A program made the position numbers and the translations under genes. The notes beneath the pieces were generated by a model, which was not told the origin of the DNA, did not search any database, and worked only from the letters and a program-made list of their open reading frames with translations. Shown here one piece after another: positions 1 through 5,969 of a DNA stretch of 6,857 bases. The stretch comes from Nonlabens sp. (GTDB lineage: Bacteria; Bacteroidota; Bacteroidia; Flavobacteriales; Flavobacteriaceae). The stretch is from NCBI GenBank assembly GCA_023301395.1, contig JALZUY010000311.1, forward strand, positions 1 to 6,857, read 5' to 3'. Every line of letters starts with the position of its first letter. The stretch's first letter is position 1.

Positions 1-19
1 ATCTACTTAAAATAGCTTT

Positions 20-913
20 TTGACTGAAGTAAATGCCATAGAAAAATCACCAAGCATGGTGAAGAACCTTATAGAACTCACAAAACCGAGACTGTCTGTG
101 GTTGTTGTGTTCTCCTCTATCGCAGGATATTTTTTAGGTGCCGATGATTACGATTGGAAAGTGATCCTTATGCTCATAGTCGGCGGTTACTTTTTAGTAG
201 GTTCTTCAAATGTATTTAACCAGATTATAGAGAAAGATCTAGACGCGCTTATGAAAAGAACGCAAAATAGACCTTTACCTACAGGACGTATTAGTGTTTC
301 TGCAGCTTTGATGTATGGTTTCATGATGGCATTGAGCGGGATCTATATTTTATATCTTATTAATTTTGCTACCGCATTTTTTGGAGCTTTAAGTATAGTT
401 CTATATGCCCTAGTTTATACGCCATTGAAAACAAGAACACCTCTTTGTGTTTTTGTAGGGGCTTTTCCTGGAGCGATTCCTTATATGTTAGGTTGGGTAG
501 CAGCAAGTGGAAGTTTCGGTATTGAACCTGGTACCTTGTTTATGTTGCAATTTTTTTGGCAATTTCCTCACTTCTGGGCGATAGGATGGATGCTCAAAGA
601 CGACTATAAGGCAGGTGGCTTTAAAATGCTACCTACTGGTGATGCTGATAAAGGAACTGCGGTTCAAATTATATTATATACGATATGGACTATTGCTATA
701 TCGCTCATTCCAGCCTTTGGTATTACAGGAAGCTTGTATATGACATGGATAAGTGCTGTTCTTGTTGGAGCCTTAGGGTTATGGTTCTTATATTATGCAA
801 TTAAGTTATTTAAAGAACGTACAAATCAAGTAGCTAGGAAATTAATGCTTGTAAGTGTAAGCTATATCACATTGATTCAGATTATTTATGTGGTTGATAA
901 ATTTTTAAGATAG
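20..913 (+). CDS. cyoE: protoheme IX farnesyltransferase (heme O synthase), CyoE/CtaB
   Basis: This integral membrane UbiA-family prenyltransferase adds a farnesyl group to heme B to make heme O, the precursor of heme A for the oxidase encoded downstream. The 297-aa product has the family landmarks. The Asp-rich prenyl-diphosphate motif lies at residues 67-89 (N67, D73, D75, then MKRTQNRPLPTG). A YTPLKTRTP loop follows at about 133-141, and the WQFPHFWAIGW segment with DDYKAGGFKMLP lies at about 180-205. Multiple hydrophobic helices agree with the usual 8-9 spans, and the length is normal. The start is uncertain. TTG at 20 is the most upstream option after an in-frame stop at 8-10, and it overlaps a TGA in another frame. 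ATG at 56 would give a 285-aa protein beginning MVKNLIELTKPR and keeps every conserved part. The stop directly abuts the next ATG, so co-transcription is likely. Confidence 0.95.
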   Translation: MTEVNAIEKSPSMVKNLIELTKPRLSVVVVFSSIAGYFLGADDYDWKVILMLIVGGYFLVGSSNVFNQIIEKDLDALMKRTQNRPLPTGRISVSAALMYGFMMALSGIYILYLINFATAFFGALSIVLYALVYTPLKTRTPLCVFVGAFPGAIPYMLGWVAASGSFGIEPGTLFMLQFFWQFPHFWAIGWMLKDDYKAGGFKMLPTGDADKGTAVQIILYTIWTIAISLIPAFGITGSLYMTWISAVLVGALGLWFLYYAIKLFKERTNQVARKLMLVSVSYITLIQIIYVVDKFLR

Positions 914-1504
914 ATGATGGAAGAAATAGAATTAACACACGTAGAGAAAGTAGCACGATCCAAAAAACAAATGATGTGGTTTGCAATTGTGAGCTTAATT
1001 ATGATGTTTGCTGGATTAACTAGTGCTTATGTGGTAAGCCGTGGACGTAAAGATTGGGTTGAGATTGAATTACCTCAAGAGTTTTTCTGGAGTACAGGAT
1101 TGATTTTGTTAAGTAGCTTGACTTTGTTCCTTGCAAAAAAAGCTATTCTAAGCAATAACAAAAATAGTGCAACTATAATGACTGTTGTTACGTTTATTCT
1201 AGGTAGCATTTTTGTTTACATGCAGTTTGAAGGGTTTGATAATCTAGTAAATAAAAAAATATTTTTAACTGGTCAAGGTAGTAGTGTAAACGCATCGTTT
1301 ATTTATGTGATTGTTGTAGCTCATTTAGCTCATATAGTTGCTGGACTTATTGCTCTGTTAATCATGACTATACGTACGGTTCAAGGCAAGTATTCATCAA
1401 AAAATATTTTAGGATTTGAGTTAGGTTCCATATTCTGGCATTTTGTAGATGTGTTATGGATATACTTACTATTGTTTTTAGTCTTTGCAAAAGACATTTT
1501 TTAG
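914..1504 (+). CDS. cytochrome c oxidase subunit III family protein (short, first copy)
   Basis: This is a 196-aa five-helix membrane protein of the heme-copper oxidase subunit III family, which stabilises the catalytic subunit and its proton uptake route. Helices lie at about 20-42, 57-75, 87-105, 127-150 and 170-192. Family residues are visible: the QxxE motif with E106 at the end of helix 3, AHLAHIVAG with H137 and H140 in helix 4, and the C-terminal FWHFVDVLWIYLL with H176 and D179. The length matches the compact bacterial (CyoC-like) form. It begins immediately after the cyoE stop with tandem ATG codons (914 or 917), so it is probably translated in the same transcript. It is clearly distinct from the longer subunit III gene that follows. 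Which of the two sits in the mature enzyme, or whether both do, cannot be told from sequence. Confidence 0.92.
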   Translation: MMEEIELTHVEKVARSKKQMMWFAIVSLIMMFAGLTSAYVVSRGRKDWVEIELPQEFFWSTGLILLSSLTLFLAKKAILSNNKNSATIMTVVTFILGSIFVYMQFEGFDNLVNKKIFLTGQGSSVNASFIYVIVVAHLAHIVAGLIALLIMTIRTVQGKYSSKNILGFELGSIFWHFVDVLWIYLLLFLVFAKDIF

Positions 1505-1514
1505 AGTACTTTTG
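1485..1514 (+). promoter_or_regulatory. likely Bacteroidota-type promoter upstream of the second subunit III gene
   Basis: TTG at 1485-1487 is followed by a 19-nt spacer and TACTTTTG at 1507-1514. This is an exact match to the Bacteroidota sigma-A consensus TTG-(17-20)-TAnnTTTG. Transcription would start about 20 nt before the ATG at 1541. The site straddles the end of the first subunit III gene, so it could give the second subunit III and subunit IV genes their own transcription in addition to read-through from cyoE. This rests on motif match and spacing only. Confidence 0.55.
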
Positions 1515-1540
1515 CAACACATTATTTTTAATTAAAGATT

Positions 1541-2542
1541 ATGGATAACACAGTAGCTCCTACTGGTACTGAAGGACAAACTTGGGGTGGTGGATCAAGA
1601 CCACTTAACGCCAGCTATGGTAAATTAATGATGTGGTTTTTCATCTTGTCGGATGCATTAACCTTCACAGGTTTTCTAGCCGCATACGGTTTCTCAAGAT
1701 TTAAGTTTATAGAAGAATGGCCACTCGCAGATGAGGTGTTTAATCACTTTCCGTTTTTACACGGTACTGATGCGCCCATGTTCTATGTAGCATTAATGAC
1801 TTTTATACTTATCGGTTCATCGGTAACAATGGTGCTTGCAGTAGATGCAGGTCATCATATGGATAAGAAGAAAGTTTCTTTCTATTTATTACTAACCGTT
1901 ATAGGTGGTTTCATATTTGTAGGCTCACAAGCTTGGGAATGGAAAAACTTTATCGCTGGTGAGTATGGTGCAGTAAAAACTAAAGGAGGAAAAATTCTTC
2001 AATTCCTGGACGCTGAGTCTGGTGAAAGAGTAGCATTAAAGGATATCGCTATTCTAGGTGATCGCCCAGCAGATGCTATGGATAACAGTGAAGGGATCTG
2101 GTACCAATCAGATGATCCTGTAGGTGGAACTTATACCATTGAAGAAGTGAGAAAAGGTTTTGCGGCACAACCTAATCTATTGATTAGAACACAACAAATT
2201 ATTGTAAACGCAGAAACAGGAGCCTCAGAGAAGTTAATTCTTTCAAGAGAAGAATCACTTTTCAAAATAAATAATCAAGCAGTAGGAGTCGTAGAAGGAG
2301 CAAATCTTTCAGAGAATGAATACGGTGCACCATTATTTGCTGACTTCTTTTTCTTTATTACTGGATTCCACGGTTTCCACGTATTCTCAGGAGTTATGTT
2401 TAACTTAATTATTTTCTTCAATGTGCTTTTAGGTACATATGAGAGAAGAGGTAGTTATGAGATGGTAGAGAAAGTAGGTCTCTACTGGCACTTTGTAGAT
2501 TTAGTTTGGGTATTTGTATTTACATTCTTCTACCTAGTATAA
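1541..2542 (+). CDS. cytochrome c oxidase subunit III with large loop insertion
   Basis: This is a 333-aa subunit III of a heme-copper oxidase. Five helices are seen at about 28-50, 79-101, 112-132, 265-297 and 312-332. Family signatures are intact: QAWEW with E133, the TGFHGFHVFSG segment with H277 and H280, and YWHFVDLVWVFVF with H317. The protein is about 120 residues longer than compact subunit III proteins because a soluble stretch (about 145-259) separates helices 3 and 4. With the usual N-in topology, this stretch would face the periplasm. EYGA occurs on both sides of it (141-144 and 260-263). The insert is polar, charged and Cys-free, and I recognise no known domain in it. The gene has its own likely promoter and lies 17 nt before the subunit IV gene. 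It is probably the main subunit III of the oxidase, but that is inference. Confidence 0.94.
   Translation: MDNTVAPTGTEGQTWGGGSRPLNASYGKLMMWFFILSDALTFTGFLAAYGFSRFKFIEEWPLADEVFNHFPFLHGTDAPMFYVALMTFILIGSSVTMVLAVDAGHHMDKKKVSFYLLLTVIGGFIFVGSQAWEWKNFIAGEYGAVKTKGGKILQFLDAESGERVALKDIAILGDRPADAMDNSEGIWYQSDDPVGGTYTIEEVRKGFAAQPNLLIRTQQIIVNAETGASEKLILSREESLFKINNQAVGVVEGANLSENEYGAPLFADFFFFITGFHGFHVFSGVMFNLIIFFNVLLGTYERRGSYEMVEKVGLYWHFVDLVWVFVFTFFYLV
1961..2329 (+). repeat. imperfect 12-nt direct repeat flanking the subunit III insertion
   Basis: GAGTATGGTGCA at 1961-1972 and GAATACGGTGCA at 2318-2329 are in the same frame and both encode Glu-Tyr-Gly-Ala. They differ at two third-codon positions and lie 357 nt (119 codons) apart. 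They bracket the extra soluble segment of this subunit III. The copies are short, so chance resemblance is possible. Confidence 0.4.
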
Positions 2543-2559
2543 TTTTTTAAGATATTAAA

Positions 2560-2967
2560 ATGGCAGATCACGCAGCACATACTGACGGACACGCAGAACA
2601 CAAATTAGCGATCTTTAGAGGTCTTTTAAAGTTCAAGTCAAACACTCAAAAGATTTGGGGTGTACTTATATTCCTTTCTCTTATTACTATTGTAGAAGTA
2701 GCACTAGGTTATATCAAACCAGATGTACTTAATGTATCTGTATTAGGATTGAAATTATTAAACTGGATATTCATTATCCTTACTTTAGTTAAGGCATACT
2801 ACATTACTTGGGATTTCATGCACATGAGAGATGAAGTAAGTGGTTTGCGCCGCGCAGTGGTATGGACAGGAGTTTTTCTAGTGATTTATTTAATCGCTAT
2901 ACTACTTGTAGAAGGAGAATATATCTACCAAGTTTATAAGAATGCAGCTGTAAGTTTTGACTTCTAA
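2560..2967 (+). CDS. cytochrome c oxidase subunit IV family protein
   Basis: This is a 135-aa small subunit of the prokaryotic cytochrome oxidase subunit IV family (the CyoD/CtaF-like group), thought to stabilise or help assemble the oxidase core. Three helices lie at about 31-50, 66-86 and 98-118. The family motif sits at the end of helix 2, with KAYYITWDFMHMRDE at 78-92. The N-terminus is rich in His (H4, H7, H11, H14) with acidic residues between them, an extension that could bind metal, though this is untested. It follows the long subunit III gene by 17 nt and is followed by a strong terminator, so it closes the structural gene block. The ATG at 2560 is preceded by an A-rich stretch and no Shine-Dalgarno, as is normal in this phylum. 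Confidence 0.9.
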   Translation: MADHAAHTDGHAEHKLAIFRGLLKFKSNTQKIWGVLIFLSLITIVEVALGYIKPDVLNVSVLGLKLLNWIFIILTLVKAYYITWDFMHMRDEVSGLRRAVVWTGVFLVIYLIAILLVEGEYIYQVYKNAAVSFDF

Positions 2968-2990
2968 TGCATACTAATTCATAACATACT

Positions 2991-3016
2991 AAGGACGGTT
3001 TTTTCCGTCCTTTTTT
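2991..3016 (+). terminator. intrinsic (Rho-independent) terminator
   Basis: A perfect 8-bp stem (AAGGACGG at 2991-2998 and CCGTCCTT at 3005-3012) closes a six-T loop. It runs into a T-tract at 3011-3016. It lies 23 nt after the subunit IV stop and ends only 10 nt before the next start codon, so it separates the structural block from the assembly block. Confidence 0.85.
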
Positions 3017-3026
3017 ATACCCTATT

Positions 3027-3731
3027 ATGTCAGATTTTCCACAAGCCGAAGGAATTAAACAAACCAGCGAGTTTTCTAAGAAATTCGTAATTGTGGTATT
3101 ATTTGCACTACCATTAGTAGCTTATCTATTCTTCCTTAATGGAGAGCACCATTTTGATACCTTACCTATAGTAACGCCCAATGTTCAGGAAATTGATGAC
3201 TTTCAATTAGTTCAAGGAACAGCCGCTCAATTAAAAGATAGTGTTACAATCATCACCTTCTTAGGAAAAGATCCTTATGGGCGATTAGGTTACGTGTCTA
3301 ACCTTAACGAGAAAATCTACAAGAAATTCCATGGATTTAATACCTTTCAATTAATAAGCATCTTACCAGAGTCTGGTGTAGAAGATGTAGAACAGATTGT
3401 GGAACAAATGGGAGAAACTACAGATTTGCAAGACTGGCATTTCTTAAAAGGAACAGATCAACAAGTTCAAGCGCTCTACGATAGCTTTAAAACAAACGAT
3501 AAACTTAACGACGACCTTTCATCAGACTATGCATTTGTTATCGATCTTGATAGAAATTTAAGAGGTCGAGATGACGATGAAATTGAAGACGATGGCGTTG
3601 TTTATGGATATAATACTAAAACTGCAGCGCAACTCAATAAAAGAATGATTGATGATATGAGAGTGTTACTGGCAGAGTATCGTTTTGCCTTTAAAAAGAA
3701 TAGAGATCAAAAAATTCAAGAAGATGAGTAA
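3027..3731 (+). CDS. membrane-anchored SCO-like protein lacking copper ligands
   Basis: This 234-aa protein has one N-terminal helix (about 19-37) and a soluble domain that should be periplasmic. The domain reads like a diverged SCO/thioredoxin-fold protein when laid beside the SCO gene that follows. A hydrophobic strand TIITFLG (74-80) sits where SCO has YVVDFFF. WHFLKG (137-142) matches WHFLRG of the neighbour. YAFVIDLDRNLRG (168-180) matches the neighbour's FALVDREGNIRS. The metal site is gone: the CxxxC position reads GKDPYG, there is no Cys in the whole protein, and the conserved His before the last strand is replaced by Ser/Asp. An acidic patch (RDDDEIEDDG, 181-190) follows. It overlaps the SCO gene by 8 nt. 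The homology is my reading by eye. The role is unknown, with a non-catalytic partner of SCO as one possibility. Confidence 0.85.
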   Translation: MSDFPQAEGIKQTSEFSKKFVIVVLFALPLVAYLFFLNGEHHFDTLPIVTPNVQEIDDFQLVQGTAAQLKDSVTIITFLGKDPYGRLGYVSNLNEKIYKKFHGFNTFQLISILPESGVEDVEQIVEQMGETTDLQDWHFLKGTDQQVQALYDSFKTNDKLNDDLSSDYAFVIDLDRNLRGRDDDEIEDDGVVYGYNTKTAAQLNKRMIDDMRVLLAEYRFAFKKNRDQKIQEDE

Positions 3732-4425
3732 ATCTAAGGATACACCATACTACATAGGTTTAGGGATCATAATAGTCATCTTTGGATATTTTGCGGTGAC
3801 TAATATCATCCATTATGTCAATAAAGACAAAGTCGTAGATAGTAATCGCTCAGAAGATCGCGCTCCAGTGGCAGATAAATTTCTTAAGAAATTCAATTCA
3901 GTACCTGCTTTTGAATTTGTAGATCAAAACGGTGATACCATATCAAATGAAACCATGAAAGGTAAAGTCTATGTAGTAGATTTCTTTTTCACCTCATGTC
4001 CTACCATTTGTGCACCTATGAGTAATAATCTTATGAAGGTGCAAGAGAAATTAAAAGACTACAAGGATTTTAAGGTCTTATCTATAAGTATAGATCCAGT
4101 GTATGACACACAGCAAGTGCTCAAAAATTATGCAAATCGCCATAATGCGATTGACGGTACTTGGCATTTTTTACGTGGTGATAAAGAGGCGACTTATAAA
4201 CTCGCGAGAGAAGGTTTCAGCGCTTATGTAGGTGAAAGCAAGGATAGTCTTATCAAATTTGAACATAGTGGTAATTTTGCACTTGTAGATAGAGAAGGAA
4301 ATATAAGATCTCGTAAAGATGCTTATGGAAACTGGATGATGGTGTACAATGGTGTTGCAGGAAATGATATCGAGCCGCAAATCAAAGAAATTATAGAAGA
4401 CGCACAAACACTTTTAAATAAGTAA
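3724..4425 (+). CDS. SCO1/SenC family copper chaperone for cytochrome oxidase
   Basis: This 233-aa thioredoxin-fold protein is tethered by one N-terminal helix (about 9-27) and acts on the periplasmic side. SCO proteins deliver copper to, or reduce the thiols of, the Cu-A site of oxidase subunit II. The copper ligands are present: C92 and C96 in TSCPTIC, and H181 in FEHSGNF. SIDPVYDT (122-129), WHFLRGD (147-153) and LVDREGNIR (187-195) are further family landmarks. I chose ATG 3724, inside ATGAGTAA, which overlaps the preceding stop by 8 nt. An earlier in-frame TTG at 3685 would add 13 residues that lie wholly inside the upstream gene and precede the anchor. The length is normal. The next ATG follows after 1 nt. 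Placement beside oxidase genes supports the role. Confidence 0.94.
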   Translation: MSKSKDTPYYIGLGIIIVIFGYFAVTNIIHYVNKDKVVDSNRSEDRAPVADKFLKKFNSVPAFEFVDQNGDTISNETMKGKVYVVDFFFTSCPTICAPMSNNLMKVQEKLKDYKDFKVLSISIDPVYDTQQVLKNYANRHNAIDGTWHFLRGDKEATYKLAREGFSAYVGESKDSLIKFEHSGNFALVDREGNIRSRKDAYGNWMMVYNGVAGNDIEPQIKEIIEDAQTLLNK

Positions 4426-4426
4426 T

Positions 4427-4954
4427 ATGAGTACTCTTGAAAAGAAAGGTCCAGCAATAATAATTGCTATTTCTATTATAGTACCGCTGGTTGTAGTATT
4501 GTTAATGTTCATGCCACAGCGTTTCAATTTTCTAGGAGTAGAATCGGGTTTATTCCCGTTATTTCACGCAGTTATTAATGGGATGACGGCATTGTTGCTA
4601 TTCACAGGATTTACATTAATTAAAAAAGGAAATAAACAAGCACATAGAAAAGTCATGACTACGGCCTTTTTGCTGTCTGCTGTATTTTTAGTGAGTTATG
4701 TGATTTCTAAGATCAGTAATGAACCAGTTCCTTATCCTGAGGAAGCACCACTAAGAATGGTCTATCTCTTTATCCTTTTAACACACATCGTACTGTCAGG
4801 AATAATCTTGCCATTAGTGCTGTATACTATGTTTTTTGCCTGGACTCAAAAATTTGAAAAGCACAAGAAAATAGCGCGCTGGACATTCCCTATATGGATG
4901 TATGTGGCTATTACAGGTGTGCTCGTTTATCTGTTCATGTTTCCCTATTATTAA
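4427..4954 (+). CDS. DUF420 membrane protein (CtaM/YozB-like oxidase biogenesis factor)
   Basis: This 175-aa protein has five predicted helices at about 10-29, 43-65, 76-95, 111-138 and 151-173. It fits the DUF420 family in length, layout and ending (ARWTFPIWMYVAITGVLVYL). Four His near membrane borders (H47, H73, H120, H146) are the likely conserved set and could bind heme or metal. Family members from Firmicutes (YozB/CtaM) are needed for activity of aa3-type terminal oxidases, so an assembly role is a reasonable transfer. The location right after SCO (1-nt gap) and 3 nt before the small CAMC gene supports it. The exact biochemical function is not known to me. Confidence 0.88.
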   Translation: MSTLEKKGPAIIIAISIIVPLVVVLLMFMPQRFNFLGVESGLFPLFHAVINGMTALLLFTGFTLIKKGNKQAHRKVMTTAFLLSAVFLVSYVISKISNEPVPYPEEAPLRMVYLFILLTHIVLSGIILPLVLYTMFFAWTQKFEKHKKIARWTFPIWMYVAITGVLVYLFMFPYY

Positions 4955-4957
4955 GTT

Positions 4958-5176
4958 ATGAAAAAGTCAGTAATTCTTCTCGTTATTTTTCTTTGTTCCG
5001 CTTTCGCGAAAGCGCAATGTGCCATGTGCCGAGCAGTTATAGAAAGCGGTGGAGATATGAAAGCCGCGCAAGGTCTTAACAACGGAATTACCTACTTAAT
5101 GATTTTCCCTTACATTCTAGTAGGTGGTATTATCTATCTAGTTTACCGTTCTACTACAAAAAAAGAGGTGAATTAA
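4958..5176 (+). CDS. small membrane protein with signal peptide and CAMC motif, unknown function
   Basis: This 72-aa protein has three visible parts. A signal peptide spans residues 1-19 (Lys-Lys, hydrophobic core, AFAKA before the predicted cut). QCAMCRA follows, with C21 and C24 forming a CxxC at the very start of the mature protein. A single helix lies at about 46-63 with a basic tail (YRSTTKKE). The mature part is only about 53 residues and would place the CxxC in the periplasm. The sequence around C21 does not fit a lipobox. I do not recognise a named family. It is the last gene of the SCO/DUF420 group (3-nt gap), so a thiol or copper-handling job in oxidase assembly is suggested by position and the CxxC only. 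A 16-bp palindrome encodes the cleavage-site region. Confidence 0.8.
   Translation: MKKSVILLVIFLCSAFAKAQCAMCRAVIESGGDMKAAQGLNNGITYLMIFPYILVGGIIYLVYRSTTKKEVN
4999..5014. repeat. 16-bp perfect palindrome CGCTTTCGCGAAAGCG
   Basis: CGCTTTCG is followed directly by its reverse complement CGAAAGCG. It lies inside the small CAMC gene, where its codons give part of the signal peptide end (residues 14-19, SAFAKA). It is much richer in G+C than its surroundings and occurs once in the window. I remember this motif as over-represented in several flavobacterial genomes, which a genome count would settle. Confidence 0.7.
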
Positions 5177-5267
5177 CATTTAATTATTACCTATTGCAGT
5201 AACATCTTCTCAACTTTATGGTCTTAGTAATTAAGCTGTTTTTTCAAGCCGTTTTGAAACACTAACC
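5177..5267 (+). other. 91-nt intergenic gap between the assembly block and the ABC operon
   Basis: This AT-rich gap separates the CAMC gene from the ABC ATPase gene. I see no strong terminator and no exact TAnnTTTG promoter. CCGTTTTG at 5249-5256 has the TTTG but lacks the TA. A weak 6-bp hairpin (TTTCAA at 5242-5247, TTGAAA at 5254-5259) lies just before the start codon. Whether the ABC genes have their own promoter is open. Confidence 0.5.
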
Positions 5268-5969
5268 ATGATTGAGATAAAGGACCTACATAAATCCTAT
5301 AGTACAGGAAGTAATTCATTACACGTACTTAAAGGGATCGATTTTTCTGTTAAAGAAGGAGAATTAGTTTCCATAATGGGATCTTCTGGATCTGGTAAAT
5401 CTACTTTGCTCAATATTCTAGGAATGCTTGATGAAGCTGACAGTGGTTCTTACACACTAGATAATACACCTATTAAAAATCTTAATGAAAAGATTGCGGC
5501 GCAGTATCGTAATAAATTTTTAGGTTTCATATTTCAGTCTTTTAATCTAATCAATTATAAAAACGCTATTGATAACGTGGCACTGCCATTGTATTATCAA
5601 AAAGTAAATCGCCGTGAACGCGATGAGAAAGCCATGCACTACTTAGAAAAAGTAGGCCTTGCTGACTGGGCAGACCATTTACCTAATCAACTCTCTGGTG
5701 GACAAAAACAACGTGTTGCTATTGCTCGTGCACTAGCCAGTAATCCTAAAGTCCTTCTAGCCGATGAACCTACTGGAGCACTAGATACTAAAACCTCTTA
5801 TGAGGTGATGGACCTTATTCAAGGTATTAATGAGGAGGGAAGAACCATATTAATTGTTACTCATGAACCTGATATTGCAGAGATGACTAAACGTGTGGTG
5901 AATCTTAAAGATGGTAGAATAATAAGTGATACACTAGTGAATCAAGTAAAAGCAAGTTTACATGTTTAA
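5268..5969 (+). CDS. ABC transporter ATP-binding protein, MacB/LolD/FtsE group
   Basis: This is a 233-aa stand-alone nucleotide-binding subunit that couples ATP hydrolysis to the permease encoded next. All motifs are complete: Walker A GSSGSGKS (38-45), Q-loop Q90 in IFQSFNL, signature LSGGQKQR (142-149), Walker B VLLADE (162-167), D-loop ALD (171-173) and switch H199. The LSGGQKQRVAIARAL and ADEPTGALD sequences are typical of the MacB/LolD (lipoprotein or macrolide-type, mechanotransmission) group. The gene lies 91 nt after the CAMC gene and overlaps the permease by 8 nt (ATGTTTAA). No convincing promoter is seen in the gap. The substrate cannot be inferred, and the MacB name should not be read as macrolide export. 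Confidence 0.95.
   Translation: MIEIKDLHKSYSTGSNSLHVLKGIDFSVKEGELVSIMGSSGSGKSTLLNILGMLDEADSGSYTLDNTPIKNLNEKIAAQYRNKFLGFIFQSFNLINYKNAIDNVALPLYYQKVNRRERDEKAMHYLEKVGLADWADHLPNQLSGGQKQRVAIARALASNPKVLLADEPTGALDTKTSYEVMDLIQGINEEGRTILIVTHEPDIAEMTKRVVNLKDGRIISDTLVNQVKASLHV

Noticed and set aside
2951..2959. TAAGTTTTG as a promoter for the SCO-like gene
   Set aside because: The spacing between TA and TTTG is 3 nt rather than 2, and it lies upstream of the strong terminator, so it would not solve expression of the next gene.
3685..3723. Upstream TTG start for the SCO gene
   Set aside because: The extra 13 residues lie within the preceding gene. The ATG at 3724 overlaps that gene's stop in the same 8-nt way as the ABC gene pair and begins just before the membrane anchor.
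4171..4407. 78-codon open frame on the minus strand inside the SCO gene
   Set aside because: It is fully antisense to a well-supported gene, has no recognisable domain, and its residue make-up is that of a reverse-frame shadow.
4958..5026. CAMC protein as a lipoprotein
   Set aside because: The residues before C21 (AKAQ) do not form a lipobox, whereas AKA before Q20 fits ordinary signal peptidase I cleavage.
4894..5079. 61-codon plus-strand frame spanning the end of the DUF420 gene and the CAMC gene
   Set aside because: It overlaps two better genes in another frame, and its Arg/Ser-rich sequence shows no protein-like features.
5242..5259. Hairpin before the ABC ATPase gene as a terminator or riboregulator
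   Set aside because: The stem is only 6 bp, mostly A-T, and no T-tract follows. It is too weak to call.
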